NCBI GenBank assembly: GCA_963995505.1
Contig: OZ023180.1
Coordinates: forward strand, 6,669,263 to 6,733,262
Origin: Hypericum androsaemum
Lineage: Eukaryota > Streptophyta > Magnoliopsida > Malpighiales > Hypericaceae
Direction: 5' to 3'
Length of the DNA stretch: 64,000 nucleotides
The notes beneath the pieces are model-generated. The model ran no database searches, was not told the origin of the DNA, and saw only the letters and a program-made list of their open reading frames with translations. Below, piece by piece: positions 25,601-35,899 of this stretch (within the stretch, counting starts at the first letter, position 1; every line of letters begins with the position of its first letter). The position numbers were made by a program, and so were the translations under genes.

Positions 25601-27004
25601 AGTTGAATCGAGGACCGAAACATGCTACTAAACGAGTCTAAGTGAGTTTACTAAGATTAAGGCAGACTTTCAAGAACGTAGAGAAAGTAAAATGGTCAGT
25701 TGGTCTGATGCAATATAGATAGAGTTAACGTTGATGGCTCTCCTAGATTTTCTCATATGGATCCATGGACAAACGAGCATGTTCATTACTAAAGTGCGTG
25801 GAAGTATCATGTTGTTGTTTTTTACAGTTTATTTCATCGAATTATATTTTACCCTTACGATAAAAAAAACACTTGATTATTTAATTAGTGACTAACCTTG
25901 ATGATTGTTTGATGGTTTCCGCGTTTCACGTCAAAGAAACAAGTGAAATCGCTAGTTACATCTGGCAAAATTATTTTTTCAGCTGCAAATCTGATTTTAT
26001 TCCTCAGTTCCTCATATGCATCCTGAGTCACAAGCCAAGTGGCATTATATATTGAGGTATAAGAATCACTACCATTTTATATATTCAGCACACACAATCA
26101 AATATTTCGTATCCAATCCAAAATTTGTATAAACTTTAAATTTGATTCGCATGCCAAGACCACATGGTTTTCCAAGAATCCATAAATCTCCGATAATATT
26201 AACTCACCTTCACGTTATTAAATTCTTGCCGGAACTCCAACGAGGAAGCATCAGCTGGTGGCGAATTTCTCTCCACCGAGAAGTACCTAAACGGTGCTCT
26301 GATTTGGACGTTGTGCTTCTTGCAAAATGGAACCCACATACTGGCGAACTTGGAGGCCTCAACGAGGGAGTAATAAGTGAGAGCCGAGCAGCCATCGTCG
26401 GAGATGTAGCAAGCTAGCTTGTCGGCCGGATAGTCGACGGCCAGTAGAGAGAGCACCGTGTTCACCGTGATTATTGGCGGCTCTAGTACCGGGTCCGCCG
26501 TTGTCACGAACATATCCACCGGCGGAAGCCCTTCCACTCTATTATACATGAGAAATTAGAATGATAAGTACTATTTCATTTGTAAATAGTACCACTCGGT
26601 AAAGGGAGCACCACTTTAGATATTATTAAAAGAAAGAAAATTTACCTATAAAAGAAAGTACTATTTGATTTGTAAATGAAATGAATTCAATATCTATGTG
26701 CAACCAAACACGCAAATATTATTGTGAGATTCATCCCTAACCTATGTGAAAGACGTTTTGTGTATGCTTTGTACTCGGTTGGGTTCCATTTAGCATTGAT
26801 AAAGAGGACCCAGATGAAGGTGAACCACAGCTCGCAAAGGAATGCGAGAAGCCATGCAAATCCATGCTCGTTAAGTGTGATTATTCGGTAACCGAGGACG
26901 GAGAAGAGAAGGAAGAGGATTGTAATGTCAAAAACTCTATGAAGAGGGTACTTGAGCGTTATTTTTTCGTAAAGAGGAAGCGGATTCTGTGAGTTGTTAG
27001 CCAT
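22615..27004 (-). pseudogene. CslB/CslH-type cellulose synthase-like, copy B (exon 7 deletion)
   Basis: Exons: 26742-27004, 26208-26538, 25897-26022, 25446-25565, 25090-25302, 24839-24974, 23908-23983, 23286-23636 and 22615-23172. Lengths 263, 331, 126, 120, 213, 136, (76), 351 and 558 match copy C except exon 7. There, 111 nt of the copy A sequence are replaced by 5 nt, a net loss of 106 bp that shifts the frame before the TED and QQKRW motifs of exon 8. All other exons are open, with VTTADP, SDDGCS and DCDMY intact. Skipping exon 7 would not restore the frame. The decay looks recent, because only this lesion was seen. Two N-terminal membrane segments and a cluster of C-terminal ones are as in copy C. 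It may still be transcribed. Confidence 0.85.
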
Positions 27005-27314
27005 CTGAAACTCTTTTGTTAGTGAAAAACTTGGTGCAACCGGTGGCAGGTGTACTTGTATTTTTTATATGCTTAGACATAATCGGGTTTCTTAATGCAT
27101 AACAATTTTCAAAATTGAGGAGGGTTGTTAGTGGCGTATGGGGAAGGTTAACAAATTTTTTGCAAGTCAATATCTTAATGGAGTCTCCTTATCTTTCCCA
27201 AGTAAATATTAATTTTGGAAAAGCAAGCGAGTTTAGTTTAACTAAATACAAGGTCACTGGCGGTAAGTTTTAGGTTAACTAATGAGGTTCTGTAGCCCAA
27301 GTGGTTCGTTACTC
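27005..27314. other. Upstream region of Csl copy B
   Basis: This AT-rich sequence is the expected promoter and 5' UTR of copy B. 27005-27060 resembles the upstream DNA of copies A and C. No further element was seen before the MITE at 27315. Confidence 0.4.
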
Positions 27315-27497
27315 GATTTTGGATTGAGTGGGGACAACATAAAAGTCGTCCCTACGGAGGGAATTTCATTTGGACCATCAAATTTTATTAAAAATCGTGT
27401 CTAGAGATCTGACATTCATAAAAAGCCGTGTCTATAATCAAAATCACTTGATCCATTTCAGTGAGGACAGATCTTGTCCCCACTGAATCTAACCCCT
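27315..27497. mobile_element. hAT-like MITE (183 bp)
   Basis: A perfect 8-bp duplication CGTTACTC (27307-27314 and 27498-27505) flanks inverted ends that share ATTGAGTGGGGACAA (left) and ATTCAGTGGGGACAA (reversed right). It belongs to the same family as 20022-20319. Confidence 0.8.
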
Positions 27498-28010
27498 CGT
27501 TACTCAGTACATTTCTTTACATTAGTAACTTTCACATGGTACCAATTTATTTTTTTTCTTTTGGTAAACTATTCTCAAGTCCTCCGTATTTGCTTAAATA
27601 TATGCTAAAATCTCTCGTATTTAAAAAATATACACCAAAATCTTTCGTGTTTGATTTTATTATACTCTCGGGTTCCTCGCTGATGTCATCGGCTCTTTTT
27701 TTATTTTTTTTATTGAAATGACAAAAATATTCTTAAAAACAAGAGAAAAGTCTACTTTAGTACCCTGTACTATAGCCCAAAATCACTTCAGTACCCTGTG
27801 GTAAAAAATTGACCAATCGGGTCATACTTATTCTAATTAACATCAAAAAAGTCCACGGGCAGCTGCCCAGAGTTGCCCAGAACAGCCCGAGCCCTGCCCG
27901 ACCAACTTGGCCAACCACGTCACCAAAATTTGATGATGCGGTGCCACGTGGCCATCCTTTTCTATTTTCCTCTTTTCCCTCTCTCTCTCTCTCTCTCCTT
28001 CTTTCCCTCT

Positions 28011-28054
28011 CTTCTTCTTCTTCTTCTTCTTCTTCTTCTTCTTCTTCTTCTTCT
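28011..28054. repeat. (CTT)n microsatellite
   Basis: An uninterrupted CTT run of about 44 bases, preceded by a CT-rich tract at 27980-28000. Confidence 0.95.
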
Positions 28055-28453
28055 CTCACCGTAAAAAATCAAACCAAAAGCAACAAAGAATAAAATTAAC
28101 AACAAGCAAGCAAGAAATTAAAACCAAAAGCAATTAAACCAAAATCAATTAACAAAAATCAATTAAACCAAAGACAAGAACACGACGACCCAGAAGAGGA
28201 ACCCTAATCGCCGACTTCAACCACGAGAATGCCGCCGTTAAGGGAATCGCTATCGCCTCCGCCCTTCAAGGCCTACCGTTGGCCACGAGGGCCGCGATCG
28301 ATGCTCTCCCGAGGGTGGCCACCATGGGAGCCGCGTCCGACCGGAGCGGCATGATCTACTTGGAGGACGCGGCGGCGGGGACAGACGTCAGCGTTGTTGA
28401 TGGCTCTGGAGGTGGTGACGAGGGAGTCCCAGGGGCTGGAGAGTGACGTGTGA

Positions 28454-28594
28454 TCCCTTGGGTGCACAGTCATCGAGATGGTCACCGGGAAGATGGCCTG
28501 GGAGGACAGGGAGCTCGAGATGCTGACTCAAATTGTGCACTCATCGGAGCTTCCCCGGTTCCTACCGTTGATACAAAGAATGAGGCGTGCTTGA
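28454..28594 (+). pseudogene. Captured protein-kinase fragment (MAPKKK-like)
   Basis: One frame reads SLGCTVIEMVTGKMAWED, followed by LTQIVHSSELPRF and a TGA at 28592-28594. SxGCTVIEMxTGxxxW is the hallmark of kinase subdomain IX in plant MAPKKK/STE11-type kinases, and the following SSELPRF resembles their next segment. Catalytic subdomains I-VIII were not found intact, although 28225-28445 is also GC-rich and open in another frame (ALQGLPLATRAAIDALPR). This is a fragment within a transposon, not a working kinase. Confidence 0.65.
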
Positions 28595-29181
28595 ATTTGG
28601 TACGGAAGAATAGGTTCGGGCCACTAAAAGAGGCGGTAGAGATGATCGGGATAATAGGTTTAGTGGGGTTGAGTCTTGTTGTCTTTGGACCAATTTGTAA
28701 TGGATGTTGTTGTTCATTTTTTGAAAAACGACGTCGATGGAGGGAGGAGGAAGAAGGAGGAGGAGGAGGAGGAGAGAGAAAGAGGAGAGAAGGGGGAGAG
28801 TGAGATGTCCATGTGGCGCCACGTCATCAAATTTTGGTGATGTGGCTGACCAAGTTGGTCGGGCAGGGCTCGGGTTATTCCGGGCATGCCCGTGGACTTT
28901 TTGATGTTAATTAGAATAAGTATGACCCGATTGGTCAGTTTTTTACCACAGGATACTAAAGTAATTTTGGGCTATACTACAGGGTACTAAAGTGAACTTT
29001 TCCCTAAAAACAAACAAAAAAATTGTCTCTTTCCTCCTCCGACTCCTCGCCGGAACTCCACCGCCAAAGATCAAAATCGCCGGCAACAACAACAAAATTG
29101 ACAGCGGGAAAGGCGGGACAGGAAACGACGGTGGCCTATTTCCAACCCAACGCAGCTTATTTCCAACCATGGACGGAGGGA

Positions 29182-29228
29182 GGAGACGTGGGCCTCGACA
29201 CGGGAGACGTGGGCCTCGACACGGGAGA
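29182..29228. repeat. 21-bp tandem repeat
   Basis: Just over two copies of GGAGACGTGGGCCTCGACAC plus one base, in the GC-rich interior of the 27563-30815 element. Confidence 0.8.
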
Positions 29229-29437
29229 GGCGGGACTGGAATCGACGGCGCCTGGTTCTCCAAGTCCTCGCCTTTTCCCTCGCTTTCGCCGCCGCCCCAA
29301 GTCAGGTGCTTCGTGCTCCTGTCCGGGACGACAAACCAGACCAGACGGCCGTTCAGCGAGCAGACGACATGCACGTGGGCAGTCTCACTAAAACGGCGAT
29401 GGATTGCAGATAGGACAGAAATGGGGGCATTCATTTC

Positions 29438-30297
29438 TAGGGATGGCAAAAAGACCCAGATCCAGTGGATCAGACCTTTACCCTACCTCGTGGATCTTAG
29501 GGTCTATGGGTCTTGGGTAGGGTTTGGGTCTATAGATTTAGATAGGGTCCGGGTCTGGATAAGGTCTATATAAACTCAGACCCGGACCCTACCCATAGAC
29601 CCACTAATTAGACCATACCCTAGTTAGACCATAATTAGATCCTACTTAGATACATATTTATTATATTGCTAAGATAATTATAATACAGCCGCAAAAAGAA
29701 TAAGTGCACACAAAAGAAAAACCTAATATATTACTATTTTTTTAATTTAAAATTTTAAATATTATATAACTAATTAAGTAATTAAACTTTTTGGTTAGAC
29801 ACAGAAACTACCGAGAAGAGTTAGATTACAAGAGCAAGAAGATGATCGAGAAAACGTGTTCAAAAGTCGCTTGAAAATTTAGAAAGAAATTATTTTGAAG
29901 TTGAAACTTTATATTATACAAGAACACTTATAAGTTTTAGTTTCTTATTGACGAGGTAGTCATATGTGTTTCATTTTATGTTAAACCAGTTGATTTATAG
30001 TTTACTCTCAACTTTAATTTGAGATTATTATTTTATTACATAGACTTTGATTTTTTCTTTATTTAGATTATATTGAAATAATAAAAGTTTCTTGTAAAGT
30101 AATTATCAAAAAGATAGAATGTTAAAGGATCAGACCTGCAAACCCTATAGACCCTGGGTCTCCTGGAGGGTAGGGTATAGGTCTAACAATAAAAAATTTG
30201 TAAGGTCGAGAATAGGGTATGAGTCTAACTCCAAAAACTAGGGTATGCGTTGGGTCCTACCAATATCCTACCCGACCCTACCCATTGCCATCTCTAT
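29438..30297. mobile_element. hAT non-autonomous element (860 bp)
   Basis: A perfect 8-bp duplication TTCATTTC (29430-29437 and 30298-30305) flanks inverted ends TAGGGATGGCAA and reversed right TAGAGATGGCAA. Subterminal GGGTCTGGGT-type repeats occur at both ends, as in many plant hAT MITEs. The interior is AT-rich without a transposase. It is related to 54541-55643. Confidence 0.88.
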
Positions 30298-30815
30298 TCA
30301 TTTCCTCCGGGCGGTGGTGAGCGGGGTCAAATCGGCCAGGGAGATCTCATTGGTTTCCTTCTTGCCGACTTAATCGGCCTCGTTGAGCATCCTCAACTGT
30401 TGTTTAGACATGGTACCTAATAGGGTTATTTCTGCTCGCGGCTTCACCTGGATTCAAAAATTTTCAACTGTTGTTCAAATCTGAAAGGATTTTCAGATTC
30501 GATTAGGGAGATATTGAAAGATGGATCAGATGGATTCAAGAATGGGTAAATTTTCGTTTTTAATATTTATTGGAAGAGAAATTGGTGTTAGTCGGAGGTT
30601 AGTGTTCGTTGGAGAAGATGACCGGATGATTAGGTTGACCAGACAAGGGTATTTTTGTCATTTTAATGATAAAAATGAAAAAAAAAGTTGATGACATCAG
30701 CAAGGGACCCAAGAGTATAATAAAATTAAACACGGGAGACTTTGGTGTATTTTTTCAAACACGATAACTTTAGCGTATATTTAAGCAAATACGGAGAACT
30801 TAAGAGTAATCTTCC

Positions 30816-31467
30816 TCTCTTTTTTAGCAGACGGGCAGAAACGTGCCCCTTGACTTTATTAAAATAATAAGGTGTTATTACAACTTATTCACATAAAAGA
30901 CACATCACTTAAGTCGCAAGAGAGGAAAATGAGTTTGGATTCGGTGCTACTGAGCATTCGGGCAACATGGAGATCTGCGGCACATCACTACAACGGCGCA
31001 TCACACTGGCTGCACATCCTAATGGGACATAACTCCGGCGGCACATCACACCGGCACATCTCAATGGCATATCGTTCATGCAACTCCTCACAACGACACA
31101 TCAATTTTCCAACGGCACATCAAAATTTTCAATAGCACATCAATTTTCAAAAACAAAAATAGAAAGAAACATCGATTTTAAAAGGCTAAAACACAAGGGC
31201 ACATCAACTAAAGGAAAAAGTATAAAGGCACATCAATTTCATAGGCAAAAACACAAGGGCACACATCAAACAAATATTGCAAAGTTCAAAATCAAATTTT
31301 CAACAAGTTCAAAGACAATTTTACAGCAACTTCAAACCAAAGATTGCAACAAGTTCAAGCCAAATATTGTAGCTACTTCAAGCTAATTTTGCAGCAAGTT
31401 CAAACATAAGGCAAAACACAAACATATATCAATTAAAAGACAAAACATAAGAACGAACCACATCAGA
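30816..31467. other. Unclassified sequence with a GCACATCA motif
   Basis: Between 30898 and 31272 the phrase CACATCA or a close variant recurs about a dozen times at irregular spacing (for example CGGCACATCAC, TAGCACATCAATTTT). Then come CAAGTTCAAA and TTCAAG runs to about 31410. The spacing is uneven, so this is not a clean tandem array. No gene or element border was recognised. Confidence 0.4.
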
Positions 31468-31548
31468 ACTGACGTAGGGATGTCCAAGTGCCTCCAGGTG
31501 CATCCACCTAAAATAAGGCGACCAAGTACATTCCTAAGAGGATGAGGA

Positions 31549-33722
31549 ATTTAATTCCCTTCTTGCATTTCAACCAAATCTCAGAAAAATCTTCATCTTC
31601 AGCATACGAATCATGTAGACAATCAAAAACAGTAATAGATCCCCTCAATTCAGTAAGTAGAGTGACTCTTCTACTCAAAGCATCAGCCACAACATTCTGA
31701 GTGCCACTTTTATGCGTGATTCGGAAAGAAAATTTCTGTAGGTAAGTGGTCCAACGAGCATGCATATGATTGGATAACTTAGATTGATCATTCAGAAATT
31801 TGAGAGCTCTATGATCCGTGTATAGGACAAATTCCTTACCAACTAGGTAATGTTCCCAATTCTTTAAGGCACGGAACACAGCGTAGAACTCCTTCTCGTA
31901 CGTGGACCAAGTCTGCCGATGATCACTTAACTTCTCGCTGAAAAAGGCAATAGGACGTTTCTCCTAAGATAACACAGCCCATATACCTTGTCCGGAAGCA
32001 TCCACATCCACTTCAAAAAGTTTACCAAAATCAGGTAAGGCAAGCACGGGCGCTGAACTTAGTGCATCTTTGAGTTGACAGAAAGCACGCTCCGCCTCTC
32101 CATCCCACACGAAAGGCACTTGCTTCTTGAGAAGAGAAGTAAGTAGGGCAGCAATAGTACTAAATCCCTTGATGAAACGACGATAAAAGGTTGCCAAGAA
32201 AACTTCTGATCTGACTTGCATTCATCGGTGTTGGCCAGGATTGAATAGCCTAGATCTTGGCTTGGTCAACTTGCACTCCTTCCTTACCGATTACAAATCC
32301 AAGAAATAGGAGTTTGTCTTGCCAAAATATGCACTTCTTCAAGTTGACAAAGAGGTGATTGGCTCAGAGTGCGGAGAACACATCTTTCAGGTGAACCAAA
32401 TGCTCCTCTCCGGATTTGCTATACACCAGAATATCATCAAAGTATACAACCACGAATTTGTCAAGGAAAGGTCGTAGTACCTGATGCATTAACCTCATGA
32501 AAGTGCTTAGAGCATTGGTCAGACCAAATGGCATAACTAGCCATTCATACAAACCATCATTGGTCTTGAAAGCGGTCTTCCATTCATCGCCAGGCCTTAT
32601 ACGGATCTGATGGTACCCACTCTTCAGGTCTATCTTGGAGAAAATAACTGATCTGCTCAGGTTATCCAACATGTCATTCAACTGTAGAATAGGGAATCTG
32701 TACCCCACGGTAATTTTGTTGATTGCACGGCTGTCAATACACATACGCCAAGAATAATCCTTTTTGGGCACCAAGAGAGCGGGAACTCCACAAGGACTAA
32801 GGCTTTCTTGGATGTATCCCATGTCTAACAATTCTTGTACCTTGTCTTTTAAAATCTGATTCTCCTTGGGACTCATTCTGTAGTGAGGCAAGTTTGACAA
32901 AGTTGATCCCGGAATAAGGTCAATCCGATGTTGGATGTTTCGCAAGGGTGGTAAACCTTTGGGAAGGTCTTCCGAGACAACTTCAGAGAATTCCTTAAGT
33001 AGGTCAGCCACCTCACGAGGAATGCTAGCCACACTTGCTTCACGGGCTTGACTTGCATCTTTCATCACAAAAGCAAAGCACCAACCAATCTCTTTAAAAG
33101 AATCTTGTAGCTCTTTGGTGGAAGTGACTAGGGACACCATCCGGCGAACATCATTCGGCTTTGTCTTGCCTAGACTAGGCTTCCTTGAAAGCAAAGTAAA
33201 CTGCTTCCCATCTTTCCGAATTTCATAGGTGTTTTCTTGACCTTGGTGCACAGCTTTATTGTCAAACTCCCACGGTCTTCCCAACAGAATGTTGCAAGCA
33301 TCCATTTCAAGCACATCACAAGTAACCACATCTGAATATTGGCCAATGGAAAAGGGAATGGTACACCTTGAATTCACTTGGAGTCCTCCACCAGATTGAA
33401 CCCACCCTATAGTATACGGTGTAAGATGAGGGGTAACCTTCAAACCCAACTTCTCCACAGTTTTGCCACTAATGAAATTCTCTTGACTTCCCCCACCAAT
33501 GATCACATCACAAACATCTTTTACCACATGGCAGCGTGTGCGAAAAAGATTGTGGCATTGCGAGTCTTCCACTTTGTGAGCAGCTAGAGCAAATTTGCGT
33601 ATGATCCCACAATATTCCTCCTCCTCATCTTCTGACTCCTCCTTTTCCCCGTCTTCCCCTTCATCTACGGGAGCACATAGGAAAGCCCCAGGTTGCTCTT
33701 CGGATTCTTCACGTATACTCAA
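31549..33722 (-). pseudogene. Ty3/gypsy pol: protease, reverse transcriptase, RNase H (broken)
   Basis: Domains in order on the minus strand: a protease-like segment with CDVIIGGGSQENF (33480s), an RT with KIDLKSGYHQIRI and the catalytic box as YFDD (32440s), then RNase H with [10 protein letters not shown] and [10 protein letters not shown] (32220-31790). The frame is open for 452 codons (32364-33722), then broken by stops and shifts at 32364 and between 31964 and 31879. It ends abruptly at 31549, where LTR sequence in the opposite orientation begins. It shares a frame with gag, separated by a stop at 33735-33737. Confidence 0.85.
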
Positions 33723-33734
33723 TTGTGTGAACTT

Positions 33735-34784
33735 CTACCTCGAACACTCGCTTGATTTATGCCCCAGTGCATTGCACTTGAAGCACCTGATTGCCGAGTT
33801 AGTCTCCACCTCCTTCCCTTTCCTCTGAGATGACTCGGGAACCATCTTTGTCTTTGGTTTATTCTTTGGATCACTTGCTTGCATCGTACTCTTGTCAAAT
33901 CCACTTTTAGGGGCAGTGGATGTCTGACCTGGGCTAGAAAAACGATTTGCAACCATTCTCTTCTTCTTTAATGTGGCTCCAATTTTTCTTGCTTTGTGAC
34001 AAGCATCCTGAAAATACAAGAAAGTATCAAACTCCATCTTGTTCTTCACTTCATAATTCAGACCATCAATATAACGAGCGATCTGTTGGTCTTCATTCTC
34101 CTCCACGTCATTCCGGGCAGCCAATCTCATAAATTTAGCCGTGTATTCATCCATGGAACGATTGCCCCGGGAGCAAGATAAGAATTGCAAGTATAAGGAT
34201 TGATGGTAATCCACGGGTAGGAACCTTGCCCTCAAAGCTTGTTCCATTGAAGGCCAATCCCGTATAGGATGTTCTCCACGTCTCCTTCTGGATTCTTGTT
34301 CTTTCCTCCACCAAACAGCAGCCCCGGACTCTAACTTGAAGGCCACGTAATTGACCTTTTGCTCTTCCGTTAGATCCATGCAATCAAAGTACTTCTCCAC
34401 TGAATCCAACCAATTCAAGAAAGATTCTATATCTACATCACCATAGAACTTTTCAATGTTCATCTTGAATGGTCGATCCACTCATTGAGGATAACCAAAA
34501 CCTCTTTCTTCTCCTCTATAGGCGTCTCCCCTATAGGCTTCTCTTCGTGCACCTCGTCCTCCATCTCCTCCTCGACCTCGTCTCCTTCTATTTCCATGTC
34601 CTCCTCTGACCGGTAGCGTATACACTGAGTCGAGGTCATCGCGATCCTCCTCGCCCTTATCTTCCCTTGCATTGTCTCCCATGGCAGCCGGTGGTTGCAC
34701 TGCCAAATTGCGCAATTGACGTAGAACTTCTTGCATGGTTGCCTCCAAGTCACCTAAACGCTTTGTTGTTTCTGGATCAGTCAT
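33735..34784 (-). pseudogene. Ty3/gypsy gag
   Basis: The frame starts at an ATG at 34784 (MTDPETTKRL) with an Arg/Gly-rich N-terminal segment. It is interrupted by an in-frame TGA at 34482-34484 and continues through the gag core (VDYHQSLYLQFLSCSRG) to a CCHC zinc knuckle, CFKCNALGHKSSEC, just before its stop at 33735. The single internal stop makes it a near-intact gag. Confidence 0.85.
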
Positions 34785-35020
34785 CGTGGTTGATTAGTTA
34801 AAGGACTAGAAATGATAGCACAAGATGTGTGAGGCAAGGACTAGTGGGGTCACGATGCCTTGTGGATGGTTATTTAGGCTAGGAATGGGTAGCTCGTTGT
34901 GAGCGAGGCAAGGACCAGTAGGGTCGCGATGCCTTATGGACGGCTTGTCTAATGGGGCTAATAAGGTTCGTATGTTCGTGATCACGCCTCAAATAGAAGT
35001 GTGATCGGATCTGAAATAGA

Positions 35021-35032
35021 GCTCTGATACCA
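35021..35032 (-). other. Primer-binding site
   Basis: On the minus strand TGGTATCAGAGC lies two bases past the LTR end (CTACATCA). This is the usual initiator-Met tRNA complement. Confidence 0.85.
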
Positions 35033-35034
35033 CC

Positions 35035-35898
35035 TGATGTAGCGTAGCGGAATCTATTCAAACAAGTTCGGAAATTCTGAGTGAATTCCTACAGTTCGTG
35101 ACTTCCGTCAACGAAAGGAAGGGTTGTCCTAAGCGGATGACCAGCAAGGGCGTTGAACAACAAGAACAAGTCACAGGGACGCACCCAAAGAGAAGACAAG
35201 AAGTCTATATGAATCTGATATTATTTCTGAGTTATCCTTTATTAGAAACGTTCCCCCTTTTATAAGGTTCAAGGAAAAACGGGATTACAATCATGAATGC
35301 ACTAGGATACAATGCATCAAATGCATCAAACCTCAAAAGGTCATTGTTATTAATACACGGCTGAATTTATGAGATTGGCTGCCCGGAATGACGTGGAGGA
35401 GAATGAAGACCAACAGATCGCTCGTTATATTGATGGTCTGAATTATGAAGTGAAGAACAAGATTGAGTTTGATACTTTCTTGTATTTTCAGGATGCTTGT
35501 CACAAAGCAAGAAAAATTTGAGCCACATTAAAGAAGAAGAGAATGGTTCCAAATCATTTTTCTAGCCCAGGTCAGACATCCACTACCCCTAAAAGTGGAT
35601 TTGACAAGAAGTCTATATGAATCTGATATTATTTCTGAGTTATCCTTTATTAGAAACGTTCCCCCTTTTATAAGGTTCAAGGGAAAATGGGATTACAATC
35701 ATGAATGCACTATGATACAATGCATCAAATGCATCAAACCTCGAAAGGTCATTTTTATTAACTCAGAGTATTAACTTGAGACTTTGAAAGTCTTTTCTTC
35801 TTTAGGAATGTACTTGGACGCCTCATCCTCTTAGGAATGTACTTGGTCGCCTTATTTTAGGTGGATGCACCTGGACGCACTTGGACGTCCCTACGTCA
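35035..35898 (-). repeat. Internal gypsy LTR with an inverted gag insertion
   Basis: On the minus strand it starts TGACGTAGGGACGTCC after a purine-rich GGAGGGGCGG and ends CGCTACGCTACATCA before the PBS. Inside, 35355-35608 is a gag fragment in the opposite (plus) orientation, matching 33890-34150. It is flanked by a direct duplication of about 160 bp of LTR (35195-35356 and 35603-35764). One LTR serves as the 3' LTR of the integrase part and the 5' LTR of the gag part. Confidence 0.8.
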
Positions 35899-35899
35899 T

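Larger units (their letters stand above)
27743..29004. mobile_element. Pack-MULE-like element carrying host gene sequence
   Basis: A perfect 9-bp duplication TAAAAACAA (27734-27742 and 29005-29013) flanks near-perfect inverted repeats of about 120 bp: GAGAAAAGTCTACTTTAGTA on the left and GGGAAAAGTTCACTTTAGTA on the reversed right. 28200-28600 between them is GC-rich and gene-like, with a protein-kinase fragment at 28454-28594. No transposase is present. Confidence 0.88.
27563..30815. mobile_element. Mutator-like element with nested insertions
   Basis: Inverted ends are GGTAAACTATTCTCAAG on the left and GGAAGATTACTCTTAAG on the reversed right, followed by about 150 bp of paired sequence (GTATTTGCTTAAATATA in both). 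The family is the same as 19086-19962. The interior contains a complete MULE-like element (27743-29004), a hAT MITE (29438-30297) and GC-rich sequence with CCGGAACTCC-type content. T-rich flanks obscure the 9-bp duplication, so the outer borders are good to a few bases. Confidence 0.75.

Noticed and set aside
27757..28059. 100-codon minus-strand frame with a long Glu tract
   Set aside because: The Glu run is the translation of the (CTT)n microsatellite in a transposon arm.
28992..29573. 193-codon open frame
   Set aside because: It is composed of repeat and GC-rich transposon interior, crosses the border of a hAT MITE at 29438 and has no domain.
29438..30297. Telomere- or satellite-like GGGTCT repeats
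   Set aside because: The GGGTCT phrases are the subterminal repeats of a hAT element with TTCATTTC duplications.
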